From Dysgonomonas sp. PH5-45 (lineage in GTDB: Bacteria > Bacteroidota > Bacteroidia > Bacteroidales > Dysgonomonadaceae): a DNA stretch of 64,000 nucleotides. The stretch is taken from assembly GCF_029893235.1 (NCBI RefSeq), contig NZ_JARXWE010000009.1:1-64000 (forward strand), read 5' to 3'. Of this stretch, positions 8,992 through 15,600 are shown one piece after another. How positions within the stretch are numbered: the first letter of the stretch is position 1; each line of letters begins with the position of its first letter. Both the position numbers and the translations under genes were made by a program. The notes under the pieces are model-generated. The model was not told where the DNA came from. It saw only the letters and a list, made by a program, of their open reading frames with translations, and made no database searches.

Positions 8992-9906
8992 TCAATTTTC
9001 AGGAGGATATTTTACCACTCTAATTTTCTTGATTGTATCACTAAGACCATTTGTAATTTTCATGATCTCTTTATAGAGCATAGGGGCGGCGTCTTTAGGT
9101 GGCTGTCGATATAAATTTCGGATTGTTAAATATGGCTTCGAACTTTGAAGAAAATCTTGACTGTCATATAGGTTGAAAAGTATTAGATAATCTGCAATGA
9201 AACGACACATAGTGTTTGATAGCTTAATCTCATCGATCGAATCAAGGATGTTCCTGTTTGCATAATATTCATCAATACGTAAAAGTAAAGCCAATGCATG
9301 TATCCCCATGTGAATAAATTTCTTAACAGGCTTCTTTCTTTTGTTTTCACCATCTTTTACTCTCCAATATCTCAACTGATTGATTTTCTTATCAAGTAGA
9401 TCTCTCTGTTCCAATTTGAAACATGATTCATATGCCTCTGACAACTCATCCACAAGCATTTCTCGGTCATTCACGATAAATTCTTCTTCGTTTTTCTTGA
9501 TTATCATAAACGTATTTAGCTTCAACTCTTCTATTTCATTCCAAACTTCTTCGAGTAACGCCTTGATACATTTTGGATTATCCAATTCGATACTTTGAGC
9601 TATGCTACCCTTATTGGTAACTCTAATTTTTGCGTTTTGATTGTCTATAAGGAACTTTGCTTTTTCTAACAGGTCAATTGCATACTGAAAGGATGGGAAT
9701 AGAGGTGTTTCAAAATCAATTTTGTCTAAATACAGGCAATGACCAAATTTCCACAGATGAGATTCATATTCTTTGATCTGAGGTAATTCTCTCGAATAAT
9801 TGTCTATCAGGTTAGCAAAGGCATCATGGTCGATGGTAGTAGCACTGTCATCGAAATACTCAAGGTTAATGCCACAAAGGGCTACTTTGAAGTCTGTTTT
9901 ATTCAT
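8992..9906 (-). CDS. Hypothetical helical protein at the usual integrase position
   Basis: The product has 304 residues, is mostly helical and charged, and has no signal peptide or membrane segment. No integrase R-H-R-Y pattern, nuclease motif or named family was found. It may be an RteC-like or other island regulator, but that is not supported by motifs. It is the last gene before the tRNA-Pro remnant. Confidence 0.6.
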   Translation of the reverse strand: MNKTDFKVALCGINLEYFDDSATTIDHDAFANLIDNYSRELPQIKEYESHLWKFGHCLYLDKIDFETPLFPSFQYAIDLLEKAKFLIDNQNAKIRVTNKGSIAQSIELDNPKCIKALLEEVWNEIEELKLNTFMIIKKNEEEFIVNDREMLVDELSEAYESCFKLEQRDLLDKKINQLRYWRVKDGENKRKKPVKKFIHMGIHALALLLRIDEYYANRNILDSIDEIKLSNTMCRFIADYLILFNLYDSQDFLQSSKPYLTIRNLYRQPPKDAAPMLYKEIMKITNGLSDTIKKIRVVKYPPEN

Positions 9907-10010
9907 GGGAGTGAGTTAAACTTTGTTATTTTTTTAAGTCAAAGATAAGGCAATTTATATGCAAAAACAAACCGAGAAACCGTCACGAATCCGTCACGCA
10001 CAAATAAAAA

Positions 10011-10038
10011 AGAGGTTTACTTTTTATCGTAAACCTCT
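10011..10038 (-). terminator. Terminator downstream of the tRNA-Pro 3' end
   Basis: AGAGGTTTAC at 10011-10020 pairs perfectly with GTAAACCTCT at 10029-10038. Read on the minus strand, the stem is followed by a T-rich run (complement of 10001-10010). It lies 13 bp past the tRNA-Pro 3' end and is probably the original tRNA terminator, on the chromosome side of the junction. Confidence 0.75.
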
Positions 10039-10050
10039 CTGTTTCAACCG

Positions 10051-10093
10051 TCGGGATGACACGATTCGAACGTGCGACCACACGCCCCCCAGA
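10051..10093 (-). other. Attachment-site remnant: 3' half of tRNA-Pro(GGG)
   Basis: On the minus strand this reads the anticodon loop CTGGGGG, the 3' anticodon strand GCGTG, a variable loop, a full T arm (GCACG, TTCGAAT, CGTGT), the acceptor strand CATCCCG and discriminator A. The 5' half is missing and the bases beyond 10093 do not pair as an anticodon stem. This is the classic duplicate left by integration into a tRNA gene. The chromosome lies on the tRNA 3' side (left), the inserted element on the right. Confidence 0.75.
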
Positions 10094-10190
10094 CGTTTCT
10101 TAAAAATCCACAATCATCTTATTTATAAAGGAATATACGTGTTTCTAATTTTTGTTTGACGTTATTTTGATGCCTTACATATAAATATCT

Positions 10191-10559
10191 TCATTTCTTA
10201 GATAGCATCGAGATTAACGTATCTTGAGTTTCAATTATTTTTTCTAAGTCGTTAATACGGATTTTCAAGGCTTCTATCTCCTGTATATATTTTTCTATTG
10301 CTTGTTCTGACCTGTTATTATCTTTGGTTTTGAGCATTTGCCCCTCTCCTGTAAGAAGCCAATTTACGTTAAGTTCAGGGTAAGCAACACCTATTTTCGA
10401 TATAACTTCTGTTCCTATTGACGCTTTTTTCTTTAAGGCATTCGTAATATATCCTTCAGATATACCTACAGTTCGTTCAAAATTAGTTCTGCCTCCTCGC
10501 CTATCGGATTTTAGATAGTCAATAAAATCAATTAGTCTTTCTATTGCTGTTTTACCCAT
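10191..10559 (-). CDS. Small phage repressor-like HTH protein with C-terminal coiled coil
   Basis: This 122-residue protein has an XRE-like N-terminal fold (FERTVGISEGYITNALKKK near residue 27) and the VNWLLTGEGQML segment that follows the HTH in Bacteroidetes CI-like repressors. The C-terminus is a Lys/Glu/Ile helix suited to dimerisation. Unlike its upstream neighbour it has no S24 peptidase domain. It is read 1 bp after the S24 repressor, so both act together or as a truncated antagonist pair. Confidence 0.75.
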   Translation of the reverse strand: MGKTAIERLIDFIDYLKSDRRGGRTNFERTVGISEGYITNALKKKASIGTEVISKIGVAYPELNVNWLLTGEGQMLKTKDNNRSEQAIEKYIQEIEALKIRINDLEKIIETQDTLISMLSKK

Positions 10560-10560
10560 A

Positions 10561-11277
10561 TCACATTACCACCTTCTCATACTTCGCGATAACTAGCCAC
10601 ATAGAATATATCATATCCACATTTATTTCATTATCATCATAATCCTTGTTAAAGGATGATAGAACAAATCTATCTTTTCCGCTACCTTTCTTCACTTGCT
10701 TGATAAGCCTACGGTTATCTACCAAATCAACTACGTACACTTGTCCATATTCAATATATTCTTTCCACATCTTTATTTTTCGAATTTGAACAATAGTTCC
10801 CGGAGGATATATTGGCGACATACTGTTATTTGTGACAGGACAAGCTATATCCCCACTTTGCGCATCCACAAATGGTATGTATTTTTCCACATATTGGGCC
10901 GTATCTATTTCTTGATTAGTTGTACCACCTGCAATATCTAAATTGATTAATGGGACTAATTTAAAGTTTGAAGTGGGTAAGTATTCAGCTAGAGGTTCTC
11001 TTACAGTAGACGCTTCTTCCACAACAGGAGCGTGTTGGAGAGGATTAGAATTGCTCGCATTAAGCATACTCCCATCCCCTTTAAGAAGCCATCTTAAAGA
11101 AATATCTGGGTACTCATTTGCTATCTTTATAAGCATATCAGCACTGGGATTTGTGCCTCTGTTGAACATTGATTTTAATGTGCCTTCAGAAATATCTATG
11201 GATTCTCCAAAAGCTTTTATGGTTATATTTTTACTCTTTATGAATATCCTAATCCTCTGTAATACTTTATTTTCCAT
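10561..11277 (-). CDS. CI-like repressor with S24 peptidase domain
   Basis: The 238-residue protein starts at ATG 11277 (MENKVLQRIR). Residues 1-70 are an XRE HTH ending in LRWLLKGDGSML. Residues 110-238 are an S24/LexA-like domain with VTNNSMSPIYPPG (Ser nucleophile) near residue 150 and RRLIKQVKK (catalytic Lys) near 200. It should hold the prophage silent and self-cleave on RecA activation. It faces the early operon across a perfect inverted repeat. Confidence 0.88.
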   Translation of the reverse strand: MENKVLQRIRIFIKSKNITIKAFGESIDISEGTLKSMFNRGTNPSADMLIKIANEYPDISLRWLLKGDGSMLNASNSNPLQHAPVVEEASTVREPLAEYLPTSNFKLVPLINLDIAGGTTNQEIDTAQYVEKYIPFVDAQSGDIACPVTNNSMSPIYPPGTIVQIRKIKMWKEYIEYGQVYVVDLVDNRRLIKQVKKGSGKDRFVLSSFNKDYDDNEINVDMIYSMWLVIAKYEKVVM

Positions 11278-11305
11278 AATTATTAATTTAGAATAATTAT
11301 AAATT

Positions 11306-11360
11306 GTAAGCATATGATAACTTTTAACTATTTTAGTCTGAAAAGTTATCATATGCTTAC
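11306..11360. promoter_or_regulatory. Phage operator: perfect 20-bp inverted repeat
   Basis: GTAAGCATATGATAACTTTT at 11306-11325 is repeated as its exact reverse complement at 11341-11360, with a 15-bp spacer. Each arm also holds the self-complementary core CATATG. It lies between the divergent repressor and early genes and is the natural target of the S24 repressor. Confidence 0.85.
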
Positions 11361-11368
11361 TATATTTG
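11337..11368 (+). promoter_or_regulatory. Rightward early promoter overlapping the operator
   Basis: TATATTTG at 11361-11368 fits the Bacteroidetes -7 element TAnnTTTG. Exactly 20 bp upstream is TCTG (11337-11340), one change from the -33 TTTG. The right operator arm fills the whole spacer, so repressor binding would block it. Confidence 0.7.
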
Positions 11369-11441
11369 CATTGTGATTATAACCAATCCATCTAACCATA
11401 GGTGCAAAAATTTATATTAAGGCTAAAGTAAGAAAAAAAAC

Positions 11442-11660
11442 ATGAATACAGAAGCAACAAATGTAAAAATAGTAAGCAAACCAGCATTGACTGCCACGTT
11501 AAAAGCGCTCCCATTAGGAAAGCCAAAGCTTATCAAAAATAAGCAATTCAAGGCTAATGTAGTCCGAAATACTATTAGTCGGTTAAACAAGAAGGGGTAT
11601 TCATTTGAAGCTACTGAAGATGGTTTAGTCGATGCAGTCCAAGTAACACGTATAAAGTAA
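11442..11660 (+). CDS. Small basic early protein
   Basis: The 72-residue basic protein is the first gene after the early promoter. It contains VRNTISRLNKKGYSFEATEDG, a short helix-then-strand layout that suggests nucleic acid or protein binding. Position alone makes it a candidate Cro-like or antirepressor protein. No family is recognised. Confidence 0.6.
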   Translation: MNTEATNVKIVSKPALTATLKALPLGKPKLIKNKQFKANVVRNTISRLNKKGYSFEATEDGLVDAVQVTRIK

Positions 11661-11667
11661 AATACTT

Positions 11668-12000
11668 ATGATTGGAAGAAGCGAACATTCGGACTCTATG
11701 AATGGATACTCTCTACGAGAGGAAAAAGCTAAAGAAAAATACTACGAGGGAAAGAAGATAGAGATAAAAACCTCTGTTTGTGATATCTCCCTAAAAAGAT
11801 GGCTTAGTGAAACTGAGGCTTGTCTATACACATCGTTTGGTGTTGACACATTGCGTGATGCACGCGATATGAATAAGCTTCCATTCAGAAAAATGGGTAA
11901 ACGAATCATTTACGAAAAAAAAGATCTTGACACCTTTATGGAACAACTGGAATTCCATAAGAACGGAACAATAAGAAACGAAAAAAGAGTACGGAAATGA
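11668..12000 (+). CDS. HTH_17/DUF3853-like DNA-binding protein
   Basis: In the 110-residue protein, WLSETEACLYTSFGVDTLRDARDMNKLP followed by FRKMGKRIIYEKKDLDTFME (residues about 50-95) is an excisionase-like winged helix of the type found in Bacteroidetes phages and islands. Candidate excisionase or early regulator. It overlaps the next gene by 4 bp. Confidence 0.7.
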   Translation: MIGRSEHSDSMNGYSLREEKAKEKYYEGKKIEIKTSVCDISLKRWLSETEACLYTSFGVDTLRDARDMNKLPFRKMGKRIIYEKKDLDTFMEQLEFHKNGTIRNEKRVRK

Positions 12001-12239
12001 ACAAATTCAAGACAACAGAAGATATCCTCCTTGAAATCTTACTTGGCATAACACTCTTCATTACAATAGGAATTTTTATGTATGCTATAAAATCTTGCAG
12101 AGATAAAGAAAGTTGTAAAGACTCCCAAGAACTAACAGAAATGATGGAGTACCATTCTAATAGAGGGTATTTGGTGTCTGAACATGATGGGTTTTTAATA
12201 CTTAAAAAAATAAACAGGGGGAGTAGCTCAGTCAGGTAG
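11997..12239 (+). CDS. Small single-span membrane protein
   Basis: This 80-residue product has one hydrophobic helix at about residues 11-31 (ILLEILLGITLFITIGIFMYA) split from a charged tail. Its last seven codons run into the tRNA-like sequence starting at 12217. Function unknown. It may be an early host-takeover or exclusion protein. Confidence 0.55.
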   Translation: MNKFKTTEDILLEILLGITLFITIGIFMYAIKSCRDKESCKDSQELTEMMEYHSNRGYLVSEHDGFLILKKINRGSSSVR

Positions 12240-12285
12240 AGCGAGAAGGAACGCTAGGTCGGTGGTTCGAATCCATCCTCCTCCA
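12217..12285 (+). tRNA. Abnormal short tRNA-like RNA
   Basis: Acceptor arms GGGGGAG (12217-12223) and CTCCTCC (12278-12284) pair with one G-T. A D arm GCTC/GAGC (12226-12229, 12239-12242) and a T arm GGTGG-TTCGAAT-CCATC (12261-12277) are canonical. Only 13 bases separate the D stem from a normal AGGTC variable loop, where a standard tRNA needs 18. A usable 5-bp anticodon stem with 7-base loop cannot be formed. It is therefore a degenerate phage tRNA or a tRNA mimic. Length 69 nt. Confidence 0.55.
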
Positions 12286-12317
12286 CTAATAATCCGAAAT
12301 AGATTTTTCTGAATCCA

Positions 12318-12426
12318 GCTAATTCACCAATGAGTTAGCCTTAGAAAACTCGTCCTTTTTCGAAAGGTTTTTGGGACAAGTTCTTTGACATATTTAAACC
12401 TCCACTCTGCCAAGTTAAACTGGCAG
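12318..12426 (+). other. Run of three hairpins between the two tRNA-like RNAs
   Basis: Stems: 12318-12325 with 12332-12339; 12347-12355 with 12374-12382 (one mismatch); 12407-12412 with 12421-12426 (perfect CTGCCA/TGGCAG). No believable coding frame covers 12240-12837, so this block is read as non-coding RNA. Confidence 0.45.
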
Positions 12427-12618
12427 CTTACACATTGAGTTGTGTAGTAAAATGTGAGGCTGTGTGAGCGTAAGGCAGCACGTAAAACAAACTATTTTAC
12501 TCCTTTCGTTAGTCGGAAGCTAACTATCCTCGCATTGGTGGAAAACAAAAATGTGGGAGGAGACAACATATTTTTGAGAGATAACTCTAAATCTGACAAC
12601 TCGGAAAGACGAGTATAT

Positions 12619-12800
12619 GGAGAGTTGGCGGAATTGGTAGACGCGCATAGAAAGGCATAAAAACCCATTGCCGAATAGTTAGGGGAAGGACAATAAGCCC
12701 TGTCGTTGAATCGAGAATTTCTGTGTTGACCCGAACAGAATGCAAAAGGTTGAAACATTCGGGTCCCCCGTACTTACAGGTTCGAACCCTGTACTCTCTA
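12619..12800 (+). ncRNA. 182-nt tRNA-Leu-like RNA with enlarged anticodon and variable arms
   Basis: Acceptor GGAGAGT (12619-12625) pairs with ACTCTCT (12793-12799); discriminator A and then CA follow. The D arm region (TTGGCGGAATTGGTAGACGC) is that of tRNA-Leu. The T arm ACAGG-TTCGAAC-CCTGT (12776-12792) is perfect. CATAGAAA (12646-12653) pairs with TTTCTGTG (12718-12725) as an extended anticodon stem enclosing 64 bases. GACCCGAA (12728-12735) pairs with TTCGGGTC (12758-12765) as an oversized variable arm. A normal tRNA-Leu has about 85 nt. It may be an intron-bearing tRNA, a decoy or a new tRNA-like RNA. Confidence 0.6.
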
Positions 12801-12837
12801 CAATGCAATATCGCAGAAAACAAAATTCATAAATAAA

Positions 12838-13311
12838 ATGGAATTAAAAGTAGAAAAATCAAACGCATTAAAAGCGTGGCGAGAAACAGACAATCGAGGT
12901 AAGGCCTTATTAGAAAAACTTTATCCGAATGTAAATTTCAACAACCAAAGTATCATGGATCGTGTCAAAACTTACGAGGATGCTTGTGCTGAACTCGGGG
13001 AAACTCAAATAGATGAAGTTGCTTGCAGAGAATTAGGGTTAAATAAAAATGATATAGCCTACCTCAAACTTGCCCAGATCGTGAGAGCCTTGAATGAAGG
13101 ATGGGTGGCCAAAGTGTACGATGAAGAAAAACGCTATTACCCTTGGTTCAGACACAATGGTTCTTCGGCTGTTTTCCGTTTCGACGGTTCGTACTACGAT
13201 TGCTCGGGTGCCCGCGCTGGTAGCGGCTCCCCCCTTTGCTTTAAATCGAAAGAACTATCCGATTATGCCGGAGTGCAATTTTTGGATTTCTGGAAGGAAT
13301 TTATTGTGTAA
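12838..13311 (+). CDS. DGR target protein 1 (variable C-terminal lectin-like region)
   Basis: The 157-residue protein belongs to a family common in Bacteroidales phages: an N-terminal helical part (SNALKAWRETDNRGKALLEKLYP), a RALNEGW motif near residue 85, YPWF near 100, then the variable segment. The variable repeat codes for about residues 108-134 and ends in GSGSPLCF, followed by a constant tail ELSDYAGVQFLDFWKEF. The arrangement fits a small C-type-lectin-like fold, which I infer from the DGR. No signal peptide or membrane span, so it probably acts in the cytoplasm or virion. Confidence 0.85.
   Translation: MELKVEKSNALKAWRETDNRGKALLEKLYPNVNFNNQSIMDRVKTYEDACAELGETQIDEVACRELGLNKNDIAYLKLAQIVRALNEGWVAKVYDEEKRYYPWFRHNGSSAVFRFDGSYYDCSGARAGSGSPLCFKSKELSDYAGVQFLDFWKEFIV
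13160..13239 (+). repeat. DGR variable repeat VR1
   Basis: Aligned without gaps to the template at 13859-13938 it differs at 15 of 80 positions up to the shared TGC (plus one boundary base at the left edge region). All 15 fall on template adenines (A to G, T or C). Five of the 20 template adenines are unchanged. This is the signature of adenine-specific mutagenic retrohoming. Confidence 0.93.
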
Positions 13312-13330
13312 TTAATCTAACATAGATATT

Positions 13331-13813
13331 ATGAATACGACAGAATTAAAAGTTAGTAAAGTTAATGCTCTTAAAGCATGGAGAGATACCGATAAGAATG
13401 GTAAGCTACTTTTGGAAAATTTGTATGGAGCAAAAGTATTTCAAAATCAGGACGTGAGAGATCGGATCAAAACATTTGAGGATGCTTTAGCAGAAACAGG
13501 CAGACCAAATGTGCCGGACTTTTCAAATGTACCGGAGAATATGAAAGATTATTTTGTAGCTCAATACAAAATGTCAGTTATAGCAGAAGCTCTTAACGAA
13601 GGATGGACCCCTGATTGGGATAATGCCAATGAAAAAAAATGGTGGCCTTGGTTTATTATGGAAAAGGCTGTTTTCCGTTTCTTCAATTCGCGCTACTGTT
13701 GCTCGTATGCCGACGCTGGTAGCGGCTCCCGCCTTTGCTTCCGAACAGAAGAATTATCAACCTATTGTGCTGAACAATTCCTTCCTATCTGGAGAGATAT
13801 TCAACTGAGATAA
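13331..13813 (+). CDS. DGR target protein 2 (paralog of target 1)
   Basis: The 160-residue protein shares the whole layout of target 1: VNALKAWRDTDKNGKLLLENLYG at the start, VIAEALNEGW near residue 87, WWPWF near 102, variable segment at about 112-136, then LCFRTEELSTYCAEQFLPIWRDI. The gene begins 20 bp after target 1 and ends 46 bp before the template repeat, so it is the target nearest the template. Paralogs in tandem suggest target duplication inside the cassette. Confidence 0.85.
   Translation: MNTTELKVSKVNALKAWRDTDKNGKLLLENLYGAKVFQNQDVRDRIKTFEDALAETGRPNVPDFSNVPENMKDYFVAQYKMSVIAEALNEGWTPDWDNANEKKWWPWFIMEKAVFRFFNSRYCCSYADAGSGSRLCFRTEELSTYCAEQFLPIWRDIQLR
13666..13738 (+). repeat. DGR variable repeat VR2
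   Basis: It aligns to template 13866-13938 at a constant offset of exactly 200 bases. There are 14 differences, all at template adenines. Similarity stops sharply left of GGCTG at 13666. Confidence 0.93.
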
Positions 13814-13858
13814 TTCATAAACAGGTTGTCGTTCTTCTGGTGCTGCTTTCCGCCTACT

Positions 13859-13938
13859 GTTCTTCGGCTGATTTCCGTTTCAACAATTCGAACTACAATT
13901 ACTCGAATGCCAACACTGGTAGCAGCTCCCACCTATGC
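13859..13938 (+). repeat. DGR template repeat (TR)
   Basis: This copy lies outside any gene, between target 2 and the reverse transcriptase, and holds 20 adenines from 13860 to 13938. Read in the target frame, its variable codons are mostly AAC or AAT (FRFNNSNYNYSNANTGSSSH), the usual DGR template design that maximises amino-acid change. The block from CTGGT to TGC (13916-13938) is the best conserved part and is the candidate homing-initiation end. Confidence 0.93.
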
Positions 13939-14048
13939 AAATTTTATATATTATAAAAAAGAATGAGACCTTACCTCTAGGTAAAAGATAAAATATAATT
14001 GAACAGGGTTAGTAGGAATTCCGAAAACCCTAATTAGATAAGCAAAGG
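13939..14048 (+). ncRNA. DGR template-to-RT spacer with hairpins
   Basis: This 110-nt non-coding spacer has TTACCT/AGGTAA at 13971-13984 and AGGGTT at 14005-14010 pairing with AACCCT at 14026-14031. In the Bordetella phage DGR the RNA downstream of the template is needed to prime cDNA synthesis, and this stretch is in the same place. Confidence 0.5.
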
Positions 14049-15053
14049 ATGAAAAGATTAAACAATTTATATGATAGTATTTGTTCTATAAGTAATTTGT
14101 ATGAAGCGTACTCCAAAGCACGAAAGGGAAAGTCTAAATCCTATGGAGTTCAAAAGTTTGAAGAAAACTTAGATGCCAATATCAACCAAATATATTGTGA
14201 ACTTATCTCAGGAACCTATAAGACTTCGGAATATAAAGTTTTCAGCATATTTGAGCCAAAAGAAAGAATTGTTTACAGACTTCCGTTTCGTGATAGAGTG
14301 GTACATCATGCTATTATGAATGTTCTCGAAAGTATTTGGGTGCCTATCTTTATAACTCATACCTATTCCTGTATAAAAGGTAGAGGTATACATAAAGCAT
14401 TAAAACACATAAGACGCGATCTTAAAGATTACGAAAATACCCATTACTGTTTAAAATTAGACATCCGAAAATTCTACCCATCCATAAACCACAATATTCT
14501 TAAAGACATTGTCCGCAAAAAGATAAAAGATTTAAGGTTACTCAGCCTATTGGATGGGATAATAGATTCCGCTCCGGGGCTTCCCATAGGTAACTATCTT
14601 TCTCAATATTTAGCGAATCTCTATTTGACTTATTTTGACCATTGGCTGAAAGAAAATCTTGGGGTTAAATACTACTACCGATATGCCGATGATATGGTAA
14701 TATTGTCTTCAGACAAAGATTATCTCCATCAAACTAGATTAAGAATAAGAGATTTTCTACAACAAGAGTTAGAGTTAGATCTAAAAAGTAATTACCAAAT
14801 ATTTCCTGTGGATACTAATGGTATAGACTTTATAGGTTATGTATTCTTTCATTCACACATTCTATTACGGAAAAGAATAAAGAAAAACCTCTGTAAGAAA
14901 GTAGCAAAACTTGAAAAACAGAATACCTCTTTAAGAATATACAAACGGTCTATTTGCTCGCATCTTGGGTGGGCTAAACACTGTAATTCAAGAAATCTTA
15001 TGAAATCAATAATCAAAAACGAGGAAATGCTAATTTCCCTACATTTAAAATAA
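14049..15053 (+). CDS. DGR reverse transcriptase
   Basis: The 334-residue protein has the fingers-palm RT core: RIVYRLPFRDRVVHHAIM near residue 75, LKLDIRKFYPSI (motif A, catalytic Asp) near 137, GLPIGNYLSQYLANLYL near 178 and YRYADDMVI (catalytic YADD) near 220. The GxxxSQ in motif 4, in place of the QGxxxSP of group II introns, is diagnostic for DGR enzymes. There is no maturase or endonuclease domain. It copies template RNA with errors at adenines. A terminator follows. Confidence 0.93.
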   Translation: MKRLNNLYDSICSISNLYEAYSKARKGKSKSYGVQKFEENLDANINQIYCELISGTYKTSEYKVFSIFEPKERIVYRLPFRDRVVHHAIMNVLESIWVPIFITHTYSCIKGRGIHKALKHIRRDLKDYENTHYCLKLDIRKFYPSINHNILKDIVRKKIKDLRLLSLLDGIIDSAPGLPIGNYLSQYLANLYLTYFDHWLKENLGVKYYYRYADDMVILSSDKDYLHQTRLRIRDFLQQELELDLKSNYQIFPVDTNGIDFIGYVFFHSHILLRKRIKKNLCKKVAKLEKQNTSLRIYKRSICSHLGWAKHCNSRNLMKSIIKNEEMLISLHLK

Positions 15054-15075
15054 ACCGAATCCATTGTTTATATAT

Positions 15076-15114
15076 GCCCAGATCTTCGACCAATTTAAGT
15101 TCTGGGCTTTATTT
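15076..15114 (+). terminator. Terminator closing the DGR cassette
   Basis: GCCCAGA at 15076-15082 pairs with TCTGGGC at 15101-15107 and is followed by TTTATTT. It lies 23 bp past the RT stop codon. Confidence 0.75.
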
Positions 15115-15131
15115 ATTAAAATTAAATCATT

Positions 15132-15599
15132 ATGTTCCAAACAGAATTTAAACTAACTATCGGGATTACTCCTGAATTGAACAGTATTTTATCGGGTTTT
15201 CTTGGATATCTATCAAGTAACAAAGCTATTCCTGAAAAACAGCTGGAGAACACTGAATCTCCCGAAAAAGAGAAAGAATCAACCGGAAGACAAACACGAA
15301 AATCTAAAGCGGATAAAAGTTCGGTCGTAACAGAAAGTGTTACTTCACCAGAAACCGAAGAAAAAGATACTTCTACGGAGTCCTCTGGTAAAGGAAGTAC
15401 GTCTGAACCTCCTGCTGATTCGAATTCCTCTGCTATCACTGTGGAAATGCTTCGCGCTAAGGTCAAAGAAGTAATTACAGCAGACAGAAGTAAACGAGAT
15501 GCTATTGAAGCCAAGTTTGCTGAGTTCAACGCTTCAAATCCGACAACTCTTGATGTAAAACACTATCAAGAATATTGGGATTTCCTAAACAATCTTTAA
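15132..15599 (+). CDS. Phage protein with disordered central linker
   Basis: The 155-residue product has an N-terminal ordered part, a long Ser/Thr/Glu/Lys-rich linker at about residues 38-105 and a C-terminal helical part (LRAKVKEVITADRSKRDAIEAKFAEF split by a turn) ending YWDFLNNL. It is the first gene of the recombination module, 1 bp before the DUF2800 gene. No Avd-like four-helix pattern was seen, so it is unlikely to be the DGR accessory protein. Confidence 0.65.
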   Translation: MFQTEFKLTIGITPELNSILSGFLGYLSSNKAIPEKQLENTESPEKEKESTGRQTRKSKADKSSVVTESVTSPETEEKDTSTESSGKGSTSEPPADSNSSAITVEMLRAKVKEVITADRSKRDAIEAKFAEFNASNPTTLDVKHYQEYWDFLNNL

Positions 15600-15600
15600 A

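Larger units (their letters stand above)
3992..9906. mobile_element. Mobilizable element backbone without recognisable integrase
   Basis: Seven leftward genes reproduce the order common in Bacteroides mobilizable elements: HTH/excisionase-like protein, DUF3987 protein, Toprim/zinc-ribbon protein, MobC, relaxase and a membrane coiled-coil protein. The integrase normally found upstream of the HTH gene is absent, and its place is taken by an unrecognised 304-residue protein. Exact ends are not visible. The boundary given is gene content, not a mapped attachment site. Confidence 0.6.

Noticed and set aside
12454-12758. ORFs of 60-90 codons on both strands in the tRNA-like region
   Set aside because: They read through the paired arms of the RNA and look like no protein; the tRNA arms explain the sequence better.
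12619-12800. tmRNA
   Set aside because: It keeps a full D arm and has no tag reading frame or pseudoknot series.
15132-15599. Gene after the RT as the Avd accessory protein
   Set aside because: It has a long disordered linker and lies past a terminator, unlike the compact helical Avd.
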